This document shows, piece by piece, positions 48,541 through 59,120 of a stretch of 64,000 nt of DNA (positions are counted from its first letter, which is position 1; each line of letters starts with the position of its first letter). The DNA is taken from contig CM055318.2 of NCBI GenBank assembly GCA_029255685.2, forward strand, positions 17,365,001 to 17,429,000, given 5' to 3'. Position numbers and translations under genes: made by a program. Source of the DNA: Silene conica. Lineage: Eukaryota; Streptophyta; Magnoliopsida; Caryophyllales; Caryophyllaceae. The notes under the pieces were generated by a model. The model did not search any database. It was not told the DNA's origin and saw only the letters and a list, made by a program, of their open reading frames with translations.

Positions 48541-48552
48541 GTAGTAGTGCAT

Positions 48553-49241
48553 GCATAATTCTCTATATTTTCAACATCTTTGATAAGACCGAAAGTCCTA
48601 AAGGATGTTAGACCATACACTAGGCTAGTAAGAAGACTATGTGTATGCCAAAAGCTAGTCTGGTTTGACCTATGAATTGTATGACCGAAGTCCAATCCTA
48701 TTCTACCATGACCTTGACCAAATACTAGACTTACTAATTGATCACCCCTATAGCCCTATAACACCGTAGCGTCTTAAATCATTTGTAGATTTTTTTTTAT
48801 TTTTTTATTTTTATCTTTGTTTCCCTTTTTTTTACTTTCTTTTCATTAGTTTAGACCATAAACCAAAATAATTGTGACAACCTTAGCACAACTAGACCTA
48901 GATTGAACAGCACAAATAGTCCCATCCTTTGGGTTCGACCTCTTCTTACTTGTTATTCTAATTTATTGAGATACAAATATTGTTTGATGGTTATTAACGA
49001 CATGTCGACATGCCATCAAAATGGCGTCGTTGCTAGCGACGGTGTTTTGTGTTTCAATTGTTCTTTTATCTATTGTTAGTAGTGCCTCTTCTTGAAAAAA
49101 CTTAGTTTCTTGAGAATTTTGTTTCTTATGTTTACTTTGTTTTTTATGTTTACAATGTCTACATTTATCTTCTGCCAAAATAATAACGAGTCTTTTTATA
49201 AATACCTTGAAAAATTTAATGATTACATGACTTGTACTTAG
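48553..49241. other. Flank of CACTA 2, no gene recognised
   Basis: Non-coding. It contains short T-rich tracts near 48790-48840 and no element ends that I can define. Confidence 0.4.
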
Positions 49242-49255
49242 CATCATTGCTATAA

Positions 49256-49932
49256 GTCTTCGTCTTGAGCAATCTTCTGATTTTACAATAAGTTCATTTG
49301 AGTATAATTCAGATTCATTAATAGGAATGTAATAATCCAATTCTCTCTCTAAAAAAAACCTAAACCATAATTCAACATCGTGGGGGTTGTCATCTACCTT
49401 TTTTGGTGGAGGTAAGCTCCAAATTTTCCGTTTCGTTCTTCTTTAATTTTTTTGACGCTAATAACCTCTTACCTCTCCTTTATTGGGACTTGTTATCACC
49501 TTTGTGTGAGTTTTGTTCTCACCTTTGTGTGAGTTTTGTTCTCACCTTTTGGTGAGTTTTGTCCTCACCTTTTGGTGAGACTTTTTTCTCTATTTGAGAG
49601 GTTCAAGAATTAAGTGGAAGATCGGCGTCTTTATTGTTGATCCTATGGAGATAAAACTACTGTCAGATTGCTCGTTACAAACTTTTTGGTCAAAAGAACT
49701 TAATTCTTGTCAATGCTTTAGAAAATTTAGAGACCCTCTTGTGAAAAGCCGCAGAAGGCGATATGTTAGAGGATGTGCAGAAGCGTCTCATGAGCCCATC
49801 AAGTTTAGAAATTTTCTGTTGATCGAGAATGTAGTTTATTTGATTTTAATCGTTTTGTGTCCTGTCATTCTTGACATATGTTGTAACTACCATGAGACTT
49901 GATTAATGAAACGATTTTTCCCTTAAAAAAAA
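49256..49932 (+). mobile_element. Poly-A retroposon with 14-bp target duplication
   Basis: CATCATTGCTATAA occurs immediately before (49242-49255) and after (49933-49946) this segment, and the right end is a short A run preceded by ttgattaatgaaacg. This is the signature of target-primed insertion (LINE or a LINE-mobilised RNA). It contains a four-fold tandem of about 23 bp built on ctcacctttgtgtgagtttt at 49500-49585. No reverse transcriptase is present, so it may be a 5' or internal-deleted LINE, or a retrotransposed transcript. Confidence 0.65.
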
Positions 49933-49946
49933 CATCATTGCTATAA

Positions 49947-50416
49947 ACTTTCTAATTGTGGATGAACTACTGCTGCAATTTGGGCTCGCAGGTCCAGGTT
50001 GTCCTTTTCCGGACGCTCAATGACATGATGTAAGGCACGCATCCCTTGGGCTACCATCTGCATTGGAATTGGGCCATCGGCTCCTGCTAGCTTGCTTGTT
50101 CCTCCTGAGAGTGGCTCGATGGCTAGGCTTCTATTGGGGCTGCTTCTGAGGGCTCGAGGCTAGGACTTGCTTTGGCATCTGAGAGGGTTTAGTAGGCTGA
50201 GGTGTGGCTCTGGGAGAGGCATTAGAGGCGGCTGTATGGCTAGAGGTTGGTGGTGCGTTGACTAGACCTATGGGTATGGATGGCCTGGCTCTGGTGGTCA
50301 GCGCATGCATGCTCTATGAACTGGGTGGACTAGGCTTGGTTCCCGGCATGATTTTTATGACTCAAAGAAGATGGCGAGATTGGAATGATCAATTTGTCCC
50401 ACGCTGGACGCCAAAT
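49947..50416 (-). pseudogene. Start of a Ty3-type gag with primer-binding site, truncated
   Basis: Minus-strand translation of about 49956-50105 reads GPIPMQMVAQGMRALHHVIE and RPEKDNLDLRAQIAAVVH, a gag-like stretch. Next to the LTR, the minus strand has TGGCGTCCAGCGTGGGA (50398-50414), a plausible primer-binding site of the kind found in plant Ty3 elements. The rest of gag and all of pol are missing to the left. Only the 5' part of the element survives. Confidence 0.55.
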
Positions 50417-50929
50417 TGTTTTGGTAGAAAATGTACCTAATTACGTATGTGATGCGTGGATTAAAGTGACAACCAATTTGACTGTTCGCTTATAAAGAAC
50501 GAATAAGAACGTAAGAAAAAGAATGACACGAGAAGTTTTTGGTGACGCGGAAAAACCCAACGTGGGAAACAACCACGAGGGGAGACGGAATGCCACCAGC
50601 TTTGCACTAAAATCAAGAGAGAGAAAGAGAGTACAATCGCAATATTAGGATATAATTTAAGCGTAAGTAAGAGTATATGATTTTTTGTGTCCTTTGCTTT
50701 GGCATTAGCGGTTGTTTATATAGGATCTAGGGCTGGGTCAAGTTCTGACCTAGTCCTGCTCCAGGAATCTCGCGGGTGGTTGAGGGAAAGTAGGACTGCT
50801 GACTCGATCATACTTCTTGACCTAACGGATGTATGACTTAAGCTTGTGTTCTATTTCCTGGGCCTTCAATCTCTATTGCTTTTCTTCTTTGTTGGGCCCA
50901 AGTTGACTAGTGCATATTTGGGCTAAACA
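50417..50929 (-). repeat. 5' LTR of the truncated Ty3-type element
   Basis: On the plus strand it starts TGTTTTGGTAGAAAATG beside the primer site and probably ends GGGCTAAACA at 50929, giving TGTTT...AAACA ends. On the minus strand, CCTATATAAACAACC (about 50708-50722) is a good TATA box. The outer border is inferred from the terminal palindrome; no target duplication can be checked because the other end is gone. Confidence 0.55.
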
Positions 50930-51298
50930 ATGACCAAAGTACTAACGGTAAGCAAAATATGTATACCTTCGTCTGTGTTTGTTGATTATACACATACATT
51001 GTGTTCTAGCTGATCTTTGTCCTTCTGAGTTCATCACTTCATCTTCCTGCTTTCCTGGATTCTAAAGTTTCATGTGATATTCTCAAATGATGTGATGTTT
51101 GTACCGTTTTCATTACTAGTTTTTATTTTTGTTCTTTCAATCTAGACTTCGATTTGTGATGCTTGTAGGTCGTCATTCTCTACTTTCTTCCTTAGTGTTG
51201 AATTACTTATACATAGCAAAGTATAAGTAGGCCCTCTCAATTCTTGTAATTACCTTGACTCTTTTTAATATACTTTACTCACATTTCACTAAAAAAAT
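50930..51298. other. Spacer, nothing recognised
   Basis: T-rich non-coding sequence without supported features. Confidence 0.4.
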
Positions 51299-51407
51299 TG
51301 ATAAATACGGGAACCATTGACAACACTTTAGTGTTCGTGGTGATGGTCCACAAGCGTTTTGTGTTATCAATGGTTAAGTGTTGTCAATAGTTCCCGTATT
51401 TATGAAA
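51299..51407. mobile_element. Small palindromic MITE
   Basis: ATAAATACGGGAACCATTG on the left pairs with CAATAGTTCCCGTATTTAT on the right, continuing into GACAACACTT/AAGTGTTGTC. The whole could fold into one hairpin of about 100 bp. No clear target duplication. Confidence 0.55.
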
Positions 51408-51634
51408 TTGACAACACGTAAGTTTTGCTTTAATTTTAGCCTATAAACTCATTTTTACCATAATTAGTGCGAATATTTTACAAATCTTTTCACAATTTCA
51501 CGTCAGAAAAATCGTCAACTATAAGAAAACCAGACAATTGATACTATATATTACGTGCGTTAGAAGAGTATTATCAGTCTGAAATCTGAATCATTACAAA
51601 ATAGAGACTAAATAGAAGTAGAGTACAACATACA

Positions 51635-53727
51635 TTAAAGATGAAAACCAAGAATTGTAGGAGCAATTTGTAGAAGAGGCTCCAATGTATCCCATACAAA
51701 TTTACGTGCAAAAAGAAAGCACATATTTGTTACCTCGCCATTATAGCTACACTTTGATCCAAATCTTATACGATTAAGGAATTCCTCCGTCACATCCCCC
51801 TTGAGAAATCGACCCGGGTGAGGTCCGCCGCGTGACCAATCAACCCAAGTGATGCTAGTATTTGATATTAATCTCGGAAATAATATATTTGCTAGTGTAG
51901 GAAAATAATGTTCGTCATTGTAACAAGGTGGATTACAATGCTCCTCAAATACGGAATAATATTTTCGATCGGAGACCATAGTAATGGCAAGTTCACGATG
52001 AACTTCAAACCATTGGGACCCTTTTCTCCATTGTTCAATGGTTATGTTTGGGGCCATTTTAGGGTTGTATCGTCCACGACCGGGTTTTCTAGGGTCGTCG
52101 AAACAACCAAGGTAGCTGACCTTGGAGTTGATCAAGTAGTTGTAAATTGTGGTGAAATTGAAAAGTGGAATGCATGACTCGGAAATAAGTATAAATCTTT
52201 GATTGGAAAAGTCTAAGAGTGCATTGGCTAAAAGACGTTTCTCCGCATCTATCATGGATATACTTCCCCATTCTACTTCCTGAAATCAGGATACAGCATC
52301 CATCAATTTCCTTCGATATATATATACAACATACAATGTTTCTAAATAAAATACGAGTATATGTTATAATAAATTTAAATCATAAGCTTATACAAAATTT
52401 CACAAAAAAGCACCAAAATTGTCTAAAATGGCTTCATATTGATCGACTAACTTATTAAATTATCCTCTCGAAAAGTAAGGGTATTCATTACAAAACGAGA
52501 ATTAGTTCGCGAATCATAATAGAAAAATAACAAAAAAAAAGTTCGTGGTGTTACTCCAGTGATAGGCAGAAATGTAGGGGTTGAGATGTCTTAGGTTCGG
52601 CTACCCGATGAGACGATGACTACTTAGCTACTGCAGCCCCCGAACGGATTGCTTACATGGTCCATGTGGTGGTGCATGAATGCATGAGACTGGAGGATTA
52701 TAAAAAATAACAAAAAATCCGAAAATTGGAGGTGGATGAAATTTGAAACAAAAAATAGAACCGTTATTAACTCTTTTTTTTTAAAAAAAAAATATGAATG
52801 GTTAAGTATATATTTAATATAATTGTTGATTTTTAATTACTTGTCAACTATCCCATTTGGGTTAGAAATGGTGATTCCATCTCGAGTGACATGCTGGCAA
52901 AATAGCTTCTTTCTTTTTAGCTACCCCTAACCTAGAATCCTGGCTCCGCACTTGATCTTCGTTAATGTTTAATTTTAGTAGTATTATTTATTTGGTCATC
53001 ATTTACCATTGATCATGATCATATTTCATATATATATTTACTTATTACGGAGTAGTTCTCCGTAGTTTGTAACACCTATTTTTACTACCGAAAGTGATTT
53101 TTTACGTAAGACATATAAGAATTGACTAACCTTGCTTGGTATGCGTCTTCCATAAAAAACCGAGTGTTTAGGGTAGGACTCGTTATAAGAAGGGTGAGTA
53201 TGAAGATAGACGGAATAAAAACGTTGGTGTCCCTTAAAAAAAAGTTCCCATAATGGAGCTAAAGGCAATGGACCCTTTGTTAAGAACATGAAAGCCACTT
53301 TAGGCACATAATTGAAAGGATAACCCTCCATTTGAGGGACCATTGATGCCCTCCAATGCAACTCCTTATCACTCATGTTATGGACTACACTATTATCTAC
53401 TCCCAATTCCTTTATTGAAATAATGCTTGAACTTTTTTCATCATTATTAGTTGATGTCTCATTTGTTGATGGTAATGGTGGTTGTGGTTGTGGTGGGGCC
53501 GAAGGGGGCCGGGAAGGCGGCTCGGCAAAAATGGCTAGATGGGGCCGGGACAGAGTGGTCATAGATATTGATGTTATGGATAGAGGGAAGCTTTGGAGAT
53601 CAAAGAAGCCAATAGTTAGGCCAAGAGACAAACCTAATGCAAAAAACAAAAATTTGTGGATCAATGTTAAATTTGGTTTCTTCGATGGGTATAATGAAGA
53701 AGAATGTGCATGTTCTAATTTCCCCAT
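51635..53727 (-). CDS. GT14-family glycosyltransferase (core-2/I-branching type, plant)
   Basis: Two exons: 53727-53131 and 52279-51635, intron 52280-53130 with GT..AG ends and phase 0. The protein has 413 residues, normal for the plant 'Branch' (PF02485) family. The N-terminus is short and cytosolic, followed by a membrane anchor ([20 protein letters not shown], about residues 23-43) and a proline-rich stem ([18 protein letters not shown]). The catalytic part includes [51 protein letters not shown]-like [29 protein letters not shown] and [15 protein letters not shown]. It should be a Golgi type II enzyme adding a sugar to a glycan; the substrate is unknown. No stops or frameshifts. It is the only intact host gene here and is surrounded by transposons. 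A SINE lies in the intron. Confidence 0.92.
52538..52702 (+). mobile_element. SINE in the intron of the GT14 gene
   Basis: A 15-bp direct repeat AAAAATAACAAAAAA flanks it (52523-52537 and 52703-52717). It contains a B-box-like AGGTTCGGCTACC about 50 bases in and GGTGTTACTCCAGTGATAGG as a 5' module, as in tRNA-derived plant SINEs. It lies antisense to the host gene and within its intron, away from the splice sites. Confidence 0.72.
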
Positions 53728-53819
53728 ATTAATTGCCTTACAAGAATTGTATGATTTGTGTTTTAATATGAAAAAAATGTTATTAAGTATAGAATTAGTA
53801 TGGAGAGTAAGTATAATAA

Positions 53820-53836
53820 TAGCAAATATATACTAG
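53820..53836 (-). promoter_or_regulatory. Likely TATA box of the GT14 gene
   Basis: On the minus strand, TAGTATATATTTGC lies about 100 bases upstream of the start codon at 53727, a suitable distance for a TATA box with a short leader. Position and composition are the only evidence. Confidence 0.45.
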
Positions 53837-53908
53837 TAATTATGAGTGTATGGCAAGGATTAAGGCAATTTCCATGTTTGATAATGCTTAATTTGAGACG
53901 GCTTTCTA

Positions 53909-54075
53909 ACGACATGTGCCCTAAGGTAACACGTTAATAAACCGATTATGAAAAGATTCGTAAGATATTCTCGTGATAAATTCAAGTATAAATTTAGTTT
54001 TACCATAATTTGTGAAAGTATCTTATAATTTTTTTTCATTTTCGATTTATTAACGTATACTCATAGAGCACACGT
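53909..54075. mobile_element. MITE with TA target duplication
   Basis: The ends ACGACATGTGCCCTAAGG and (reversed) ACGTGTGCTCTATGAG are related, and ACACGTTAATAAACCGA pairs with TCGATTTATTAACGT. TA flanks both sides (53907-53908 and 54076-54077). 167 bp, non-coding, probably Stowaway/mariner class. It lies about 180 bp upstream of the GT14 start. Confidence 0.6.
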
Positions 54076-54077
54076 TA

Positions 54078-54603
54078 AAAAAACTGAATTAGAGATTAAT
54101 AACAAACTTTTAAAGTTCACTAAAATTTGAGAGAGATGGTCTTTCAATAAATTATTGAGAACCATTATTTTGTACCCTTTTATTTGTATTTCGTGAACCT
54201 TTTGTCATTGATCGTACCATATTAATTTCGTATTTATTTATATAATAAATGTACTCATTTTATCTTTAATCATGAATTGTACCTATTATATTACCTTTAG
54301 TGCCTATTTTATCTTTAAGCTTATTAAGAGGCGGTGTCCGGATAATATTTAAAGTTTTGCCAAGTCTTGGTTGTTTGTTTTGTATTTAGTAGAAGTCAAT
54401 GGTTGAAATTCTATGGGTTGCTCTTCAAGTTAAGTGGTCTAGACTCTTGAATTTAGAGATAGATTGTCCCCTAAATTATGAAAGAATCAACCCAACTAGG
54501 ATTCATTTTCCTTTGAATTTATGCCTCAATTTTGTCGTTTGTGAACAAATTAAATGTATCTTCACAATTTTGCCATTTGGAAGGATCAACCCAACTAGCT
54601 AGG
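54078..54603. other. AT-rich spacer, nothing recognised
   Basis: The word caacccaactagg occurs at about 54489 and 54588, part of the local duplication that follows. No coding. Confidence 0.4.
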
Positions 54604-54822
54604 ATTCAAATTTCTTAACCAAATTACAGCCAAGTTAATTACCCCCTATCAATAAAAATATGTTACCAATGATTTTCTTCTAAAATCTAAGTCATAACTG
54701 TTTTAAAGTAATTCAAATTTCTTAACCTAATTACTGTCAAGTTAATTACCCCTGCCAATAAAAATATGTTACCAATGATTTTCATCTAAAGTCTGTAAAT
54801 ATTTTAAAGTAATTTTAAAATT
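54604..54822. repeat. Two-copy tandem duplication of about 108 bp
   Basis: Unit 1 (about 54604-54711) and unit 2 (about 54712-54822) both begin attcaaatttcttaacc and contain caagttaattacccc and aaaaatatgttaccaatgat. They differ by several substitutions and small indels, so it is an old tandem duplication. Confidence 0.8.
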
Positions 54823-56444
54823 TTTTTTGAGCTAGATGCGAAAATAAATGATCAGTTGTTATTATAATTGGCGATGATATTAATAGTGCTATCTATATAG
54901 ACAAATAAACTGAAATATATTTTATATATCACTTTAAATTTCCATTCAATATTGACGTTGAATTGCATAGGATTATAAAATATTTTCTATTTTAGATAAC
55001 TTGGATTAAGATTCTAATCCTATATATATAAAGACCGCCTACTTGTATGTAAAATATTTATGTTACACTCGAAAACCAACTTGTAGGTAAATTTAATAAT
55101 AAAGTTAACTATTCTAGCGTAATTTTAGGGTAAATTTTGCTCTTTCTAACTTTATTTCAGCTTATTTAGTTTAACTCAATTATAATTAATTCAGTTCAAC
55201 TTTATTTAGTTCAGTTTAATTTAGCTCATGTCTTTACAACTTAACTCTTAATTTAGCTTCATTTAGTTCAGCTCAACTTTCTTCAGTTGAGATTAACTTT
55301 ATTTAGCCAAAATGAAAAGAGTTTTAATTACTTTTAAATTTGTGGGTTTGAACTTTTTTATTCCTTGTATAAAAAATACGAAAAAGGTTAAACCGAGTTA
55401 AAGGAGTGACATACGTGAAATTCTCGACTTGTAATTGGGATTGCCGCCTTTGGGAATGTTGGGTTCATTTATTAGTTAGGACGCAAGGATACATAGTTAA
55501 AGTGTGTACTTAAATCTTAGTAACACAAAGCAAAACTTTAAAACAAACGTCGAAATGTGAACCTTAATTTGAAGAAACTTGAACCACAAAAAGCGAATAA
55601 ATCATGTGGAAATGCTTACACAAGATTATGAAGGAAACTTTGATTTAATTTAATTAAGGGTTTTTATCAAACACCGTTTTTTCCTTTTTTTCCAAACACA
55701 TTTAATAAAAAAATTTATCGAATACGATATTTTGGCCGGATTCCGTTAACCTAAATTAATTTCGTTCACTTAGGTGTTTCGCATGTAAAACCTATTTTGT
55801 TTTGTTTTTCCCTTCAATTCATTCCCCTCAAACCAACATCACTTGCAACCAACAACCACCATAAACAATACAAGTACAACCTACCTTACACCCCCTTTAC
55901 CTAAGGCTCAAATTTCAGATCAAACAAAACATCATAGCCTCATTAAAGACCCTCGAAAAACCCTCGATCACCCGTTGTACACCCAAATTTACAACAAGTC
56001 TCTCTAAACACAAGGTTACATTTGTCCACCATGTTGACAACCCCTGGAAAACATATACTCTCACCTTTACAACGAGTCCAAGAGCATCACGAACCGACCT
56101 CATTTGCTATCTCAAACATTGACTGAAAATCACTTAACTGCAAGACTCCGGCAAAAAGTTGTATTTGACAAACTTTTTTTTTTATAAGGGTGGTGTTTAA
56201 AAAATACATTTTTTTAAATATTGTGTTTGATAAAAAAAACTTTAATTAATAGTCAACTTATAAAATTAGTATTCATCCAAAGTCAAACAAAACTAAGCAC
56301 TTAACTTGACTTTTTTTCCATTACTCCCAAGTCAAACAATTATGGTCACTTGCTAATTAAGTAATAAGAATATTGCCTATATTGGTGTACAATTTAGGGA
56401 AGAGGGAGGCTAGGCTTCAAGGGTGGTCTCATAATAAAATTGTA
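54823..56444. other. Intergenic DNA with TTCAGTTCA-type repeats, no gene recognised
   Basis: 55150-55320 holds many tagtt/ttcagttcaactttattta words similar to those in 57080-57610. The rest, including open stretches near 55915-56103, shows no recognisable protein. Confidence 0.4.
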
Positions 56445-56701
56445 CTCCCTCCATTCTTTTTATATCACCCAACTTTTGTTTTGACACTATTCACAATCGA
56501 CTATTCAACGTCGGTTTTCTCTCAATCCGTTCATGGAAATATATTTATGTGAGATCTTTTTTGGATTGTCTTGATAAGAGGATTAAGAATATCAAACTTT
56601 TATAATTTTTAGTAGTATGTAGCTAAAGATATAATCAAAACAAAATGAACATCGGCAAACGTGAATAATGAAATGAGGTGATATAAAAAAAATGAAGAGA
56701 G
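56445..56701. mobile_element. Stowaway-like MITE
   Basis: The left end CTCCCTCCATTCTTTTTATA pairs with the right end TATAAAAAAAATGAAGAGAG, and ATCACC/GGTGAT lies just inside. TA flanks both sides (56443-56444 and 56702-56703). 257 bp. Confidence 0.75.
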
Positions 56702-56703
56702 TA

Positions 56704-57810
56704 TCTCGGTTCGTCCATTAAATATGCCACCACCCGACCTCCTTGCTTGTGTGCTTAGACCATTCCAAGCAACAAATCAATTTAATCGGGTCAATTGCAT
56801 ATTAGGCCTTAATCTCTCCTTATTGACCCTCCCAAACAACCACTTTTTTAGCTTTTTTTTTTCATTTTCTTAAATGGTTGGAACCAATTAAAATGTGCCA
56901 CATATGAGGTCGATTGGTGAGTCAATTTACCTCAAATTGAGTCGATTTGTGACTCAAATCGACTTGAGTCAATTCCAATCGATTTCTTAATTACAATTAA
57001 CTTGACTCGACCCCAAATCGACCTCCCAATCGACCTTGGTTGGGGATGGTCTTAGCAATTCCTTGGTTCTAACGGTGCTTAGATCCTGTTTTATTGAATT
57101 GAAACAGTTTTATTGAAATTAAATTGAACTTAATAGAACTGAATTGAACTAAATTGAATCGAATTTTATGAAACTGAGTTGAACTGAAGTAAGAGTTTAT
57201 TTGTCAAAAGAAGAGCTTAACTGAACTGAATTCAAGGAAGACGAACGGAATTGATTAAAGTTAAACTGAATGGAACTAAATAAAACTATATGGAACTGAG
57301 TATAGCTCAGCTGAACTGAGCTAAATAAAGCTAAAATTAAATTCAAAAGAACGATCTTACTCGAACAGCATGCCTCCCATGAATCCATGATCGCCAACCA
57401 AGGCTCTCTAGTCTCTACGTACATATCTACTTGTATTCGTTTCGGGGGTCCATAAAAATATTTTTGTTAGGCCTGTTCTTTTGGATTTTAAGTCACTTAA
57501 TTTAAGTTCACTTCAAATCCTATAAGTTTAGTTCAGTTCAGATCCAATAAATTCAGTTTAGTTTCTATAAGTTAAGTTCAGTTCAGTTCAGTTCAGCTCA
57601 TATAAACTCAATTCAAAAAAGTTATATACGAAGTATTATTTTTAACAACCGATAAAAAATATTTTGGTTTTAATTATTCGATACACTTTATTTTATGTTT
57701 AAACAAAACATTAATAATTATACCCGTTTTTACTATCTCATTAATACCAAACAATATTACACACACTCACCCTGATGACATATGCACGAATACAACTTAT
57801 ACAAGCATAG
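56704..57810. repeat. Repeat-rich spacer with (AACTGAACT)n-like blocks
   Basis: 57090-57350 is dominated by AACTGAA/TTGAACT words and 57520-57610 by the complement TTCAGTTCAG. Words CCTGTTTTATTG (57085) and GCCTGTTCTTTTGG (57473) look like hAT-type ends in the same orientation. 56890-57050 has several tcgattt/aaatcga words. No coding. Confidence 0.45.
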
Positions 57811-58198
57811 ACCGCCTGAAGGAATGGTAGAATACTTCAACTATCGACATTCATCATTGAGAATGAAAGTTGAAATGACATTTGGTCAATTAAATAAAAG
57901 GTAGAAGATGTTAAAAATCATGCCCCAAATGTCATATAAGTATCAAATGTCAATCATTGTTTCTACATTCACACTCCATAATTTTATAAGAATGCACGCT
58001 CTTGGAATACCTATTATACAACATGAGGTGAACATCATTAGAGTCGGGCATGTTTGATAAAAAGCGGAAGAAGGTCATGTATAAGGTACGAAGCAACATA
58101 GTCAAAAATATTTGGCGAGGCTATAAATTCTTTGTCGATAGTGATATTGATAATGAAGTTGATGAGAATTATGATAATATGAAAATAAATGGTTAGTA
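57811..58198 (+). pseudogene. PIF/Harbinger transposase, C-terminal remnant
   Basis: The translation has PPEGMVEYFNYRHSSLRMKV, EMTFGQLNKR, a TAG stop where Trp is usual, then KMLKIMPQMSYKYQMSIIVS and TLHNFIRMH. The block 'FN.RHSSLR...E..FG.LK.RW..L' followed by 'LHNFIR' is the conserved C-terminal end of plant Harbinger (DDE_Tnp_4) transposases and includes the last catalytic Glu region. The downstream part near 58090-58130 could be its tail (VRSNIVKNIWRGY), in another frame. The upstream two thirds are missing. Confidence 0.7.
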
Positions 58199-58394
58199 AA
58201 AATTATAATAAGTGGATTATTTTTTATCATAATGTAATCGTTATATAATGTATGAACTATGAAAAAACCATTGTATATAAAGCGAAAAATATTTTATATA
58301 ACCTTGTGTTTTAGACTATTTTTTATCAATGTCTTCTCAAGTTCAAGCCTCACCAAGAGCGATCTTGGGGGTAAATTGGCTTGAGGATATGCCT

Positions 58395-58534
58395 TCTAGA
58401 TTTTGAGCCTGTCGCCCCCTAAAAAAGGGTGGTTAACTTAGTGTACGTGGTTTGCAGGCTATCAAGTATGCTCGGTGGTTTACCCGGTGCGCACCAAAGG
58501 TAGCGGCTGCGGGTTCCCACGTCATTAAAAAAAA
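58395..58534 (+). mobile_element. SINE-like segment with poly-A end
   Basis: It contains ttgcaggctatcaagtatg, a B-box-like GCGGGTTCCCACG and a terminal A run at 58526-58534, as in tRNA-derived SINEs. The 5' border and target duplication were not found. Confidence 0.35.
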
Positions 58535-58659
58535 GGGTTTTTTGTGAGAAACTACCTTATATTTATGTCCATTTATGAACAACTACCTTACTTTTTATTT
58601 TTTGTTAAAAACTACCTTACATTTTACTTTTTTTGTTAAAACCTACCAAAAATATGACT

Positions 58660-59120
58660 CAGGACAAGTTCCGACGATAATTGTGGTTGGATTGACCACA
58701 ACAACAAGTGTATTTCCTTCTATTTGGCAGAGAGGTACATAGATTATTGGAGGTTTCAACTTGAGACAAAGGTAAACCCTTTTTAGAAGCCGTTGGTCTT
58801 GCTTGTGACGGGTCGGGTGGAGAGACGGATAATGACACTCACAAAACGAATAGGGGGGACAAGGTGGGACACCCCTCATGTGCTTCCCTCTCTCCTCTAA
58901 ATGGGCATTTTGTGAGACAAAATGGTATCCGTCACTCCGAAGTGACGGATAACTCCCGTCTTCAATGAGATTTTGTGTTTTAGAAGAATTTGTTAAAAGA
59001 GTTGGCAATTGATGTGAGCTATTATAAGGCATATTATGCGAAGGAAAAAGCTTTAAAAATGATTTATGGGAAAGCAGATGAACAATATAAAATATTTTAA
59101 CAAGAAAAAATCCAAGTTAT
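58660..59120 (+). pseudogene. MuDR-type transposase N-terminal fragment, interrupted by a MITE
   Basis: Before the MITE: CGWIDHNNKCISFYLAERYI and DYWRFQLETK. After it: NLLKELAIDVSYYKAYYAKE, KALKMIYGKADEQYKIF, then a TAA. The pattern 'A.RY...WR' followed by 'V.....Y.AK..AL..I.G...EQY..L' is the start of plant mudrA-like transposases, including the DNA-binding part. The DDE core is absent. Insertion of 58790-58977 with a 9-bp duplication breaks the frame. Confidence 0.65.
58790..58977. mobile_element. MITE of the gacgggt/gacggat family (family 1) inside the mudrA fragment
   Basis: A perfect 9-bp target duplication TTTTAGAAG flanks it (58781-58789 and 58978-58986). Left part ggtcttgcttgtgacgggt, right part acggataactcccgtcttc. 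It shares gtcttgctt, ttttgtgag and ccgtcac words with the MITE at 34786. 188 bp. Confidence 0.75.

Larger units (their letters stand above)
37057..48549 (+). mobile_element. CACTA (En/Spm) element 2, 11.5 kb, near-complete
   Basis: The left end CACTACTACAAATATAG and the right end ATTTTGTAGTAGTG share the 12-bp terminal inverted repeat CACTACTACAAA, and CAT is duplicated on both sides (37054-37056 and 48550-48552). Dense subterminal arrays of GAGAACGGTT lie at both ends. Two genes run on the plus strand: a TNP2-type transposase (38576-41900) and a multi-exon gene with an En/Spm accessory domain and a Ulp1-like protease (42386-47884). Size and gene order match autonomous plant CACTA elements. 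The genes carry two clear stops and several one-base frameshifts. Confidence 0.92.

Noticed and set aside
37057-48549. Head-to-head GAGAACGGTT repeats as a CRISPR array
   Set aside because: Spacing is irregular, copies are in both orientations, and they lie at CACTA ends in a plant genome.
48963-49340. 125-residue minus-strand open frame
   Set aside because: It spans the left target duplication and junction of the retroposon at 49256, so it joins two unrelated sequences.
53375-53836. 153-residue plus-strand open frame
   Set aside because: It is the antisense shadow of the first exon of the GT14 gene.
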